Assembly (NCBI RefSeq): GCF_013466785.1
Contig: NZ_CP059163.1
Location: 1,922,001 to 1,986,000, forward strand
Source of the DNA: Nocardioides marinisabuli
Lineage (GTDB): Bacteria; Actinomycetota; Actinomycetes; Propionibacteriales; Nocardioidaceae
DNA length: 64,000 nt
Direction: 5' to 3'
Positions 36,293 through 44,057 of this stretch are shown here, piece by piece; positions within the stretch are counted from its first letter, which is position 1; each line of letters opens with the position of its first letter. The notes under the pieces were generated by a model. That model was not told the origin of the DNA. It worked only from the letters and a program-made list of their open reading frames with translations, and did no database searches. Made by a program: the position numbers and the translations under genes.

Positions 36293-36831
36293 CGCGAGGT
36301 CGCTTCCTGGGTGCCGGGACGGGTCGGTCGAGCGGTGGTGCGGTGCCGGGCGAGCTCGGCCTGGAGCCGTTCGGTGCCGCGGGAGAGGTGGGCCTTGACG
36401 GTGCCCTCGGCGCAGCCCATCCGGGCCGCGATGCCGCGCACGTCGAGGTCCTCGACGTAGCGCAGCGCCAGCGCCGTGCGCTGGCGTGGGGTGAGGGTCG
36501 CCAGCGCGTCCACGAGCCACCCGTCGAGCTCGCCGACGAGCTCCACGCGCGCGTCCTCGCGGTGGTGCCCGGCGATCAGCACCTCGCGCCGGAAGCGCCG
36601 CAGCCGGTCGATGTTGAGACGGGTCATCACCGTGCGGGCGTACGCCGCCGGCTCGTCGAAGCGGGTGCGTCCCCAGCGCTCGCCCATCCGCACCAACGTC
36701 TCCTGGGTCAGGTCCCAGGCGTCGTGCGGGTTGCCGGTCAGGGCGTGCGCGAGCCCGAGTAGCCCGGGGGTCTGCGCGTGGGCGAAGTCCCCGAAGTCCC
36801 CGAGGCCGCGGCCGTCGTCGTTCGTGCTCAT
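36289..36831 (-). CDS. SigE-family ECF RNA polymerase sigma factor
   Basis: A 180-residue sigma factor with region 2 (LLGLAHALTGNPHDAWDLTQETLVRMGERW) and region 4 (LATLTPRQRTALALRYVEDLDVRGIAARMGCAEGTVKAHLSRG). This region 4 helix-turn-helix is typical of the actinobacterial SigE-like (SACE/TIGR02983) group. ATG at 36831 with AGAGGA upstream. It overlaps the downstream membrane partner gene. The target promoters are unknown; autoregulation is common in this class. The pair is framed on both sides by the 22-nt stop-codon repeats. Confidence 0.92.
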   Translation of the reverse strand: MSTNDDGRGLGDFGDFAHAQTPGLLGLAHALTGNPHDAWDLTQETLVRMGERWGRTRFDEPAAYARTVMTRLNIDRLRRFRREVLIAGHHREDARVELVGELDGWLVDALATLTPRQRTALALRYVEDLDVRGIAARMGCAEGTVKAHLSRGTERLQAELARHRTTARPTRPGTQEATSR

Positions 36832-36929
36832 CCGAGTCCTCTGCTCGCAGTTGCTGACACCACCTTGACGGTGCTGCGGCGCGGAACGTTGAGGGCAGGA
36901 CCAGAAATCGGAGGTACGTGACGGCTCGA

Positions 36930-36972
36930 CGCGAAGTTCGGGCCGGGTCAGCGTGAGATATGGGCCGGGTCA
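36930..36972 (-). repeat. 22-nt repeat pair beginning at a stop codon (element B2)
   Basis: On the minus strand, TGACCCGGCCC recurs at 36972 and 36950 (unit tails ATATCTCACGC and GAACTTCGCGTC). The first TGA is the stop codon of the upstream hypothetical gene (36970-37842). Orientation relative to that gene is the same as element B1 relative to the methyltransferase. Confidence 0.85.
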
Positions 36973-37842
36973 GTGTGGGTGGTCGGCGTCGCGGGCGGCC
37001 CGGGCCCGGTCCCGCAGGTGCAGCAGCCGGGCCCGGGTGGCCCCGGTGAGCAGGTCGGCGTGGCCCAGGTCGAGCAGGTCGGGCACGCCCAGCGGGCGGT
37101 GGTGGCGCGAGGCGAGGTGCCGGAAGCCGAGCAGGCCCGCGCGCACCGGGGCGGCGTACGCCGACGGGCTGCTGCGCAGGTCGAGGTGGTCCTTGAGCGC
37201 CCCGACGCGCACCCCGCCGGTGGGCGCGAGCAGCCCGTTGGCCTTGGCGACGGCCCAGGAGATGCCGCCGGCGCAGCTGGCCGCGGTGGCGGCCCGGGCG
37301 ACCGCCTCGGGCTCGAGGCGCCACAGCGTGAGCAGCGCGGTGCGCAGCGCGGTGGCGACCTCGGCGTCGAGGAAGCGGCCCGCCACCGAGTCGAGGAGCT
37401 CGGCCACCGCCTCGACCCGCTGCCGCTCGGCCCGGCTGCCGCACTCGTCGGGCAGGTCGGGTGCCTCGCCCAGCGGCTCGTCGTGCAGCGCGGCCAGCGC
37501 GCGCTCGCCCCCGACGCGGTCGCCGAGCCAGTCGAGCACGTCCTGCCACAGCGGGGTGGGCGGTGGCGGGGGCGGCAGCTGCCGCTCGCGGTCACGGTCG
37601 GCGGCCAGCCGGGCCCACTCGGTGCCCGCCACCGGGCCGGTGCGGTGGCAGACGAGCCGGCCGTCGAGGAAGACCAGCTCGGTCAGCCGGTCGTCCCACG
37701 CCGGCCCGTCGAGCCACGGCTCCCGGAAGCCGGGCACCCCGAAGGCGGGCTCCCCGAACGCGGGCTCCCCGAAGGCAGGCTCGTCGAGGTAGCGGTCGTC
37801 GTAGGACGGGCGCAGCCGTGGGCTGCCGTGGCTGTCGTGCAC
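36970..37842 (-). CDS. Conserved hypothetical protein with N-terminal EPAFG repeats
   Basis: A 290-residue protein, predicted cytoplasmic, of unknown function. The first 50 residues include three tandem EPAFG/EPAFG/VPGFR-type pentapeptides coded by 15-nt repeats (37738-37782), followed by FREPWLDGPAWDD. The rest is mainly helical (LTELVFLDGRLVCHRTGPVAGTEW, AVAELLDSVAGRFLDAEVATALRTALLTLWRLEP). GTG at 37842 is chosen because GAGGAG lies 10 bases upstream and the preceding region is Arg/Pro-rich noise. It is not part of the standard topA neighbourhood. Confidence 0.75.
   Translation of the reverse strand: MHDSHGSPRLRPSYDDRYLDEPAFGEPAFGEPAFGVPGFREPWLDGPAWDDRLTELVFLDGRLVCHRTGPVAGTEWARLAADRDRERQLPPPPPPTPLWQDVLDWLGDRVGGERALAALHDEPLGEAPDLPDECGSRAERQRVEAVAELLDSVAGRFLDAEVATALRTALLTLWRLEPEAVARAATAASCAGGISWAVAKANGLLAPTGGVRVGALKDHLDLRSSPSAYAAPVRAGLLGFRHLASRHHRPLGVPDLLDLGHADLLTGATRARLLHLRDRARAARDADHPH
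37738..37782 (-). repeat. In-frame 15-nt tandem repeat coding EPAFG
   Basis: Three near-identical 15-base units (CCCGAAGGCGGGCTC, CCCGAACGCGGGCTC, CCCGAAGGCAGGCTC on the plus strand) encode a Glu-Pro-Ala-Phe-Gly repeat near the start of the minus-strand gene. Confidence 0.85.
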
Positions 37843-38082
37843 GGGTCTCTCCTCGGGTCCGGGGTCGCCGCGGGGGCGTGGAGCCAGGAGGCTGGCACGC
37901 CGCGGCCGGTGCCGCCGGGCTCCTCCACAGGGCCCTCGAGCGCCGGGCCCCACAGCCCCGCTGACCTGCGCAAAGCGTCCGCGGTCACGCCGCAGCAGCG
38001 GCGTACGGCGCGGCACGCGCTACCGTGACGGCCGGCGGGACCCGCACGGGCGCCGCCGCTCTTCCCCACCTCTTCCGAAGGA

Positions 38083-40824
38083 ATGACACACGCAGTGGCA
38101 CACAAGTTGGTGATCGTCGAGTCCCCGGCGAAGGCCCGCACCATCGGCGGGTACCTCGGCCAGGGCTACGTCGTCGAGTCCTCCATCGGCCACATCCGCG
38201 ACCTCCCGCAGTCGGCCGCGGACACCCCGGCCAAGATCAAGGACAAGCCGTGGGGGCGCCTCGCGGTCGACGTCGACAACGGCTTCGAGCCGTACTACGT
38301 CGTGCCGCGCGACAAGAAGAGCCACATCACCAAGCTCAAGGGCCTGCTCAAGGACGCCGACGAGCTCTACCTCGCCACCGATGAGGACCGCGAGGGCGAG
38401 GCCATCGCGTGGCACCTGCTCGACGAGCTGAAGCCGAAGAACATCCCGGTGCACCGGATGGTCTTCCACGAGATCACCAAGTCGGCGATCCAGGAAGCGG
38501 TCGCCAACCCGCGCACCATCAACGACGACCTCGTCAACGCCCAGGAGGCGCGCCGCATCCTCGACCGCCTCTACGGCTACGAGGTCTCGCCGGTGCTGTG
38601 GAAGAAGGTCATGTCGGGCCTGTCGGCCGGGCGCGTGCAGTCGGTGGCGACCCGCCTGGTCGTCGACAAGGAACGCGACCGGATGGCGTTCAAGATCGCC
38701 TCCTACTGGGACCTCGAGGGCACCTTCGACGCCGGGTCCAAGCACGACCAGCGGATGTTCCCGGCCAAGGTCTACTCGGTCGACGAGCGCCGCGTGGCCC
38801 GCGGCTCCGACTTCACCTCGGAGGGCGTGCTGAAGGCCTCGGCCGAGGGCAAGGTCGTCCACCTCGACCGCACCCGCGCCGAGGCGCTGGTCGCCGGGCT
38901 GGGCGAGTCGACCTTCGAGGTCCGCTCGGTGGAGGCCAAGCCCTACCGCCGCTCGCCGTACGCGCCGTTCCGCACCACGACGCTGCAGCAGGAGGCCAGC
39001 CGCAAGCTCGGCATGGGCGCGAGCGTGACCATGTCGGTCGCCCAGCGCCTCTACGAGAACGGCTTCATCACCTACATGCGTACCGACTCCACGACGCTGT
39101 CGGGCACCGCGGTCAACGCGGCGCGCGCCCAGGTCCAGGAGCTGTACGGCGCCGAGTACCTGCCCGACGCGCCCCGCACCTACGCCTCGAAGGTCAAGAA
39201 CGCCCAGGAGGCGCACGAGGCGATCCGGCCCGCGGGCGACTCGTTCCGCACCCCCGCGCAGACCGGCCTCAAGGGCGAGCAGTTCCGCCTCTACGAGCTG
39301 ATCTGGATGCGCACCGTCGCCTCGCAGATGAAGGACGCCGTCGGCCAGTCGGTCACGATCCGCCTCGGCGGGGCCGCCTCGACCGGCGAGGACGTCGTGT
39401 TCTCGGCCAGCGGGCGCGTCATCACCTTCCACGGCTTCCTCAAGGCCTACGTCGAGGGCACCGACCACGGTGCGGCCTCCGACGACCAGGAGACCCGCCT
39501 GCCGCAGCTGGCCCAGGGCGACGCCGTCTCGGCCGCCTCGATCAGCGCCAACGGCCACGAGACCAAGCCGCCGGCGCGCTACACCGAGGCCACGCTGATC
39601 AAGGAGCTCGAGGAGCGCGAGATCGGCCGCCCCTCGACGTACGCCTCGATCATCGGCACGATCCTCAACCGCGGCTACGTCTACAAGAAGGGCACGGCGC
39701 TGGTGCCGGCCTGGCTGGCGTTCTCGGTGATCCGGCTGCTCGAGGAGCACTTCCCGCGCCAGATCTCCTACGAGTTCACCGCGCAGATGGAGGACGTGCT
39801 CGACGAGATCGCGGCCGGGCGCAAGCAGCGCAACACCGAGCTCGGCGAGTTCTACTACGGCAACAGCGAGCTCGACGGGCTCAAGAAGCTCGTCGACGAG
39901 CTGGGTGACATCGACGCCCGCGAGCTGGCGACCTTCCCGGTCGGCGGCCCCGACTCGGGCATCAACCTGCGGGTGGGCCGCTACGGCCCCTACCTCGAGG
40001 GCCCCGACGACGACGGCAACGCCGCGGGCGTGCGCGCCAACGTGCCCGAGGACCTGCCGCCCGACGAGCTGACGCTGGAGAAGGCCAAGGAGCTCTTCGC
40101 CAATCCCGCCGGCGAGGAGATCCACCTGGGCGCGCACCCCGAGACCGGCCTGGAGGTCGTGGCCAAGAACGGCCGCTTCGGGCCCTACGTCACCGAGGCT
40201 CTGCCCGAGGACGCCAAGAAGAGCGCCAAGCCGCGCACCGGCTCGCTCTTCAAGTCGATGTCGCTCGACACGATCACCCTCGAGGACGCGGTCAAGCTGC
40301 TCTCGCTGCCGCGCGTGGTGGGCGAGGACCCCGAGACCGGCGACGAGATCACCGCCCAGAACGGTCGCTACGGGCCCTACCTGAAGAAGGGCACCGACTC
40401 GCGCTCGCTGACCAGCGAGGACCAGCTCTTCACCATCGGTCTCGACGAGGCGCTGAAGATCTACTCCCAGCCCAAGCAGCGCGGCCGCGCCGCCGCGGCC
40501 CCGCCGCTCAAGGAGCTGGGCAACGACCCCGTCTCCGGGCAGCCGGTCGTGGTGAAGTCTGGCCGCTTCGGCGAGTACGTCACCGACGGCGAGTACAACG
40601 CCACCCTCCGCAAGGACGACACCGTCGAGGACCTCACCCTCGAGCGTGCCGCCGAGCTGCTCGAGGAGCGTCGCGCCCGCGGCCCGGCCAAGAAGGCGGC
40701 CAAGAAGGGCGCGAAGAAGGCCCCGGCCAAGAAGACGGCCACCAAGAAGACGGCGGCCAAGAAGACCACCAAGAAGGCCGCCGCCAAGAAGACGACGAAG
40801 AAGGCCGCGGCCAAGAAGTCCTGA
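38083..40824 (+). CDS. topA: DNA topoisomerase I
   Basis: Relaxes negative supercoils by single-strand passage. The 913-residue protein begins KLVIVESPAKARTIGGYLG (Toprim domain) with the acidic DEDREGEAIAWHL triad. The catalytic Tyr331 sits in NGFITYMRTDSTTLS. After the core come topoisomerase C-repeats with no zinc cysteines (GRYGPYLEG, NGRFGPYVTE, NGRYGPYLKKG, SGRFGEYVTDG). The lysine/alanine/threonine tail from about residue 868 to 913 is typical of actinobacterial TopA and aids processivity. ATG at 38083 follows GAAGGA at short spacing; GTG at 38095 would give MAHKL and is the alternative. Essential. Confidence 0.97.
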   Translation: MTHAVAHKLVIVESPAKARTIGGYLGQGYVVESSIGHIRDLPQSAADTPAKIKDKPWGRLAVDVDNGFEPYYVVPRDKKSHITKLKGLLKDADELYLATDEDREGEAIAWHLLDELKPKNIPVHRMVFHEITKSAIQEAVANPRTINDDLVNAQEARRILDRLYGYEVSPVLWKKVMSGLSAGRVQSVATRLVVDKERDRMAFKIASYWDLEGTFDAGSKHDQRMFPAKVYSVDERRVARGSDFTSEGVLKASAEGKVVHLDRTRAEALVAGLGESTFEVRSVEAKPYRRSPYAPFRTTTLQQEASRKLGMGASVTMSVAQRLYENGFITYMRTDSTTLSGTAVNAARAQVQELYGAEYLPDAPRTYASKVKNAQEAHEAIRPAGDSFRTPAQTGLKGEQFRLYELIWMRTVASQMKDAVGQSVTIRLGGAASTGEDVVFSASGRVITFHGFLKAYVEGTDHGAASDDQETRLPQLAQGDAVSAASISANGHETKPPARYTEATLIKELEEREIGRPSTYASIIGTILNRGYVYKKGTALVPAWLAFSVIRLLEEHFPRQISYEFTAQMEDVLDEIAAGRKQRNTELGEFYYGNSELDGLKKLVDELGDIDARELATFPVGGPDSGINLRVGRYGPYLEGPDDDGNAAGVRANVPEDLPPDELTLEKAKELFANPAGEEIHLGAHPETGLEVVAKNGRFGPYVTEALPEDAKKSAKPRTGSLFKSMSLDTITLEDAVKLLSLPRVVGEDPETGDEITAQNGRYGPYLKKGTDSRSLTSEDQLFTIGLDEALKIYSQPKQRGRAAAAPPLKELGNDPVSGQPVVVKSGRFGEYVTDGEYNATLRKDDTVEDLTLERAAELLEERRARGPAKKAAKKGAKKAPAKKTATKKTAAKKTTKKAAAKKTTKKAAAKKS

Positions 40825-40832
40825 CGCCGCCC

Positions 40833-40896
40833 TGCATGAGTCCCCGGCCGGCCGGGGACTCATGCACTTGTCAGGGGTTGCAACACCTGACAAGTG
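40833..40896. terminator. Two abutting long palindromes after topA
   Basis: TGCATGAGTCCCCGGCC and its exact complement form a perfect 34-bp palindrome with no loop (40833-40866). It overlaps by two bases a second palindrome (40865-40896): CACTTGTCAGG/CCTGACAAGTG arms around G-GTTGCAAC-A with a single mismatch. They lie 9 bases after the topA stop. Probable terminator; they also resemble repeated extragenic palindromes. Confidence 0.8.
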
Positions 40897-41018
40897 AGCG
40901 ACTCGCCCGCCCAGCACCCGTCCCGCACCCGGCCCGTACGCCGCCCGCTCGCCCACCCCGGGCCGGGCGGCGTACGCCGTCGCCGGGCGCCGTCGGTGGG
41001 CCCGCCTAGCCTGGGTCC

Positions 41019-42095
41019 ATGCCACCCGCGACCGCAGCCGAGCGCCTGCTCGAGGTGCGCCGGATCTACCACGAGCCCGACATCGAGCGGTGGCCGCGAG
41101 CCGTGCAGGTGCTGGAGCGCTTCCCCGACGCCGAGCGGGTCGAGGTGGCCTCCCACCAGGACATCCCGGGGCTCTACGGCAACCCCGGCGGCGTGGAGCG
41201 GTGGGTGCGCACCAAGCGCGAGGTGCTGGTGCTGGGGGAGAAGCGGAGCCTGCAGGCACGGCCCAACGGCCGCTCGGCCGACTTCATCGCGCCATCCACC
41301 AGCAACGGCTGCGCGATGGCCTGCAGCTACTGCTACGTGCCGCGGCGCAAGGGGTTCGCCAACCCGATCACGGTCTTCGTCAACATCGAGAGGATCGCGG
41401 GCTACCTGGCCCGGCACGCGGCGCGGCAGGGGCCGAAGCCGGAGCCCAACCAGTGCGACCCGGTCGACTGGGTCTACGACCTGGGCGAGAACGGCGACTG
41501 CTCGGCCGACGCGCTGGTCTCCGACAACGTGCGCGACCTCGTCGACCTCTTCGGCGACCTGCGCGGGGCCAAGGCCAGCTTCGCGACGAAGCTGGTCAAC
41601 CGCGACCTGCTCGACTGGGACCCGCGCGGCGGCACCCGGGTGCGGTTCTCGTTGATGCCAGAGCCGATGGCGCACCGCCTCGACCTGCGCACCTCGCGCA
41701 TCCCCGAGCGGATCGCGGCGGTCAACGACTTCGTCGAGGCCGGCTACGAGGTGCACCTCAACTTCAGCCCGGTGGTGGTGCACGAGCAGTGGCTGGGCCA
41801 GTGGGCCGAGCTGTTCGACCAGGTCGACGACGTGCTCAGCGAGCGGGCGAAGGCCCAGCTGGCGTGCGAGATCATCTTCCTGACCCACAACGAGCAGCTG
41901 CACGAGGTCAACCTCGGCTGGCACCCCCGCGGCGAGGAGCTGCTGTGGCGCCCCGACCTGCAGGAGCCCAAGACCAGCCACTCGGGGCAGGCCAACGTGC
42001 GCTACCGCGCCGGGTGGAAGGCGCGCTGGCGCGACCAGCTCACCGACCTGCTGGCCGAGCGGATGCCCTACTGCCGGGTCCGCTACGCCTTCTGA
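41019..42095 (+). CDS. SPL-family radical SAM protein (spore photoproduct lyase-like)
   Basis: A 358-residue radical SAM enzyme with the cluster motif C98-x3-C102-x2-C105 (NGCAMACSYCYVPR). Family-wide features are TNLKVDW-like QPNQCDPVDWVYDLGENGD, ASFATKLVNRDLLDWDP, RVRFSLMPEPMAHRLDLRTS and HLNFSPVVVHEQWL. In spore formers SPL repairs spore photoproduct in DNA. Relatives in non-sporulating actinomycetes are of unknown substrate; UV-damage repair or another radical reaction is possible. A conserved C-terminal Tyr/Lys region (QANVRYRAGWKARW) is present. ATG at 41019 after a palindromic spacer. Inserted between topA and tmk, which are near neighbours in Streptomyces. Confidence 0.88.
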   Translation: MPPATAAERLLEVRRIYHEPDIERWPRAVQVLERFPDAERVEVASHQDIPGLYGNPGGVERWVRTKREVLVLGEKRSLQARPNGRSADFIAPSTSNGCAMACSYCYVPRRKGFANPITVFVNIERIAGYLARHAARQGPKPEPNQCDPVDWVYDLGENGDCSADALVSDNVRDLVDLFGDLRGAKASFATKLVNRDLLDWDPRGGTRVRFSLMPEPMAHRLDLRTSRIPERIAAVNDFVEAGYEVHLNFSPVVVHEQWLGQWAELFDQVDDVLSERAKAQLACEIIFLTHNEQLHEVNLGWHPRGEELLWRPDLQEPKTSHSGQANVRYRAGWKARWRDQLTDLLAERMPYCRVRYAF

Positions 42096-42174
42096 CCCGG
42101 TCGGGCGGGCCCTCGGGCGCCCGGCTGTGGACCGGTGCTGGTCGGCGTCGGTGCCCCCACGTAGGTTCGGGGCC

Positions 42175-42846
42175 GTGACATCGCCCGGCACCTACACCCA
42201 GCGCGGCGTCTTCGTGTGCTTCGAGGGCGGCGAGGGCTCCGGCAAGTCCACCCAGTCGCGCCTGCTGCGCACCTGGCTGGAGGAGCAGGGCCACCGGGTC
42301 GTGCTGACCTTCGAGCCCGGTGACACCCCCGTCGGCCAGCAGCTGCGCCGCATCGTGCTCTCGCCCGAGACCGGGGCGCTCGCCGACCGCACCGAGGCGC
42401 TGCTGTACGCTGCCGACAAGGCCGAGCACGTCGAGACGATGGTGCTGCCCGCGCTCGAGCGCGGCGAGGTCGTCGTCACCGACCGCTACGTCGACTCGAC
42501 GCTGGCCTACCAGGGGGCCGGTCGCAGCCTGCCGGTCGCCGAGGTCGAGCAGGTGGCCCGCTGGGCCACCGGCGACCTGCGGCCCCACCTGACCGTCGTG
42601 CTCGACCTCGAGCCGGCCACCGGCCTGGGCCGCTTCGAGGGCCGCGACCGCATCGAGGGCGAGTCCCTCGACTTCCACCAGCGCGTGCGCGAGTCGTTCG
42701 TGGCGATGGCCGCCGCCGACCCCGAGCACTACCTGGTGCTCGACGCCCGGGCCCCGGTCGAGGAGGTCGCGGAGGCCGTCCGGGCCCGGATGGTGCCGCT
42801 GCTGGCGAGCCTGACCGACGCGGTCCCCGGGCAGGTGGCCCCGTGA
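42175..42846 (+). CDS. tmk: Thymidylate kinase
   Basis: Phosphorylates dTMP to dTDP. The 223-residue protein has the P-loop VCFEGGEGSGKSTQSRLL, the DR(Y/W) motif VVTDRYVDSTLAYQGAGR and the PDLTVVLDLEPATGLGRF nucleotide-binding region. GTG at 42175 is chosen because the family begins a few residues before GVFVCFEG; an in-frame ATG at 42127 would add 16 residues of unlikely sequence. Its stop overlaps the holB GTG by 4 bases. The tmk-holB pair is conserved. Confidence 0.95.
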   Translation: MTSPGTYTQRGVFVCFEGGEGSGKSTQSRLLRTWLEEQGHRVVLTFEPGDTPVGQQLRRIVLSPETGALADRTEALLYAADKAEHVETMVLPALERGEVVVTDRYVDSTLAYQGAGRSLPVAEVEQVARWATGDLRPHLTVVLDLEPATGLGRFEGRDRIEGESLDFHQRVRESFVAMAAADPEHYLVLDARAPVEEVAEAVRARMVPLLASLTDAVPGQVAP

Positions 42847-44057
42847 CCCAGCAGCCGACCCACCAGCCGACCCACCTGCCGACCCACCAGGACGCCGGCA
42901 CCGTCTGGGAGCGCCTGGTGGGCCAGCGCCCGGCCATCAAGGCCCTGCGCACCGCCGCCGCCGGCCACGGCATGAGCCACGCCTGGCTCTTCACCGGCCC
43001 GCCCGGCTCGGGCCGCTCCAACGCCGCGATCGCCTTCGCCGCCGCGCTGCAGTGCGAGAACGCCCCCGGCGACGCCGGCTGCGGGCGCTGCCACGGCTGC
43101 CACACCACGATGGTCGGCAGCCACGCCGACGTCGCGGTGATCCGCACCGAGAAGCTCTCCATCGGCGTCGACGAGGTCCGCGACCTGGTCCGCAAGGCCT
43201 CGCTGTCGCCGGTCGGCGCCGGGCGCCAGGTCCTGATCGTCGAGGACGCCGACCGGCTCACCGAGCGCGCCTGGAACGCGCTGCTCAAGGCGATCGAGGA
43301 GCCGGGCGAGCGCACGGTGTGGATGCTCTGCGCCCCCACCCTCGAGGACGTGCTGCCCACGGTGGTGAGCCGCTGCCGCCTGGTCACGCTGACGACGCCG
43401 ACCTCGCCCGACGTGGCGGCGTTCCTCTCCCGCACCCTCGGCGTGCCCGACGCGCTCGCGTCGTACGCCGCCCGCGCCAGCCAGGGCCACATCGGCCGCG
43501 CCCGTGCGCTGGCCACCGACGAGGCGACCCGCAACCGCCGGCGCGAGGTGGTGCTCTACCCCGCCAAGCTGACCACGCTGGGCGGCTGCATGCAGGCGGC
43601 CGCCAACCTCGTCGAGGTCGCCAAGGAAGAGGCGGAGGCGATCACCGCCGAGCTCGACGCGCGCGAGAAGGTCGACCTCGACGCCTCCTACGGCGTGGTC
43701 GAGCGCGGCCGCCGACCCCGCGAGTACGCCCCCGCCCTCTCGGCGCTGGAGAAGGGGCAGAAGACCCGCGCCAAGCGCCGGGTGCTCGACGTGGTCGACC
43801 GCAGCCTGATGGACCTGGTCTCGGTCTACCGCGACGCGATCGCGGTGGCCGTGGGCGCCGCGGGTGCGCTGGTCAACGAGGAGATCCGGCCCGACGTCGA
43901 GGAGGTCGTGCGCACCTCGAGCCCCGAGCTCAACCTGCGCCGCATCGACGCGATCTTCGAGGCGCGCGAGCAGATGCTGGAGTTCAACGTGCCGCCGGCC
44001 TTGGCGCTGGAGGCCATGATGGTCGCCCTGATGGTGCCCGAGGGGAGCAGCCGGTGA
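42843..44057 (+). CDS. holB: DNA polymerase III subunit delta' (clamp loader)
   Basis: A 404-residue AAA+-fold clamp-loader subunit. The region HAWLFTGPPGSGRSNAAIAF has Arg-Ser in place of the Lys-Thr/Ser of an active P-loop, as expected for the ATP-inactive delta' subunit. The zinc cysteines are CENAPGDAGCGRCHGCH. VLIVEDADRLTERAWNALLKAIEEPG is the family signature, and VVSRCRLVTL is the SRC motif. GTG at 42843. Residues 5-16 are three PTH(Q/L) repeats coded by 12-nt units, an odd and probably disordered tail. The C-terminal third is helical collar domain. Confidence 0.95.
   Translation: MTQQPTHQPTHLPTHQDAGTVWERLVGQRPAIKALRTAAAGHGMSHAWLFTGPPGSGRSNAAIAFAAALQCENAPGDAGCGRCHGCHTTMVGSHADVAVIRTEKLSIGVDEVRDLVRKASLSPVGAGRQVLIVEDADRLTERAWNALLKAIEEPGERTVWMLCAPTLEDVLPTVVSRCRLVTLTTPTSPDVAAFLSRTLGVPDALASYAARASQGHIGRARALATDEATRNRRREVVLYPAKLTTLGGCMQAAANLVEVAKEEAEAITAELDAREKVDLDASYGVVERGRRPREYAPALSALEKGQKTRAKRRVLDVVDRSLMDLVSVYRDAIAVAVGAAGALVNEEIRPDVEEVVRTSSPELNLRRIDAIFEAREQMLEFNVPPALALEAMMVALMVPEGSSR
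42855..42890 (+). repeat. In-frame 12-nt tandem repeat in the holB N-terminus
   Basis: Three units CCGACCCACC(A/T)G code for PTHQ-PTHL-PTHQ just after the start codon. Confidence 0.9.
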
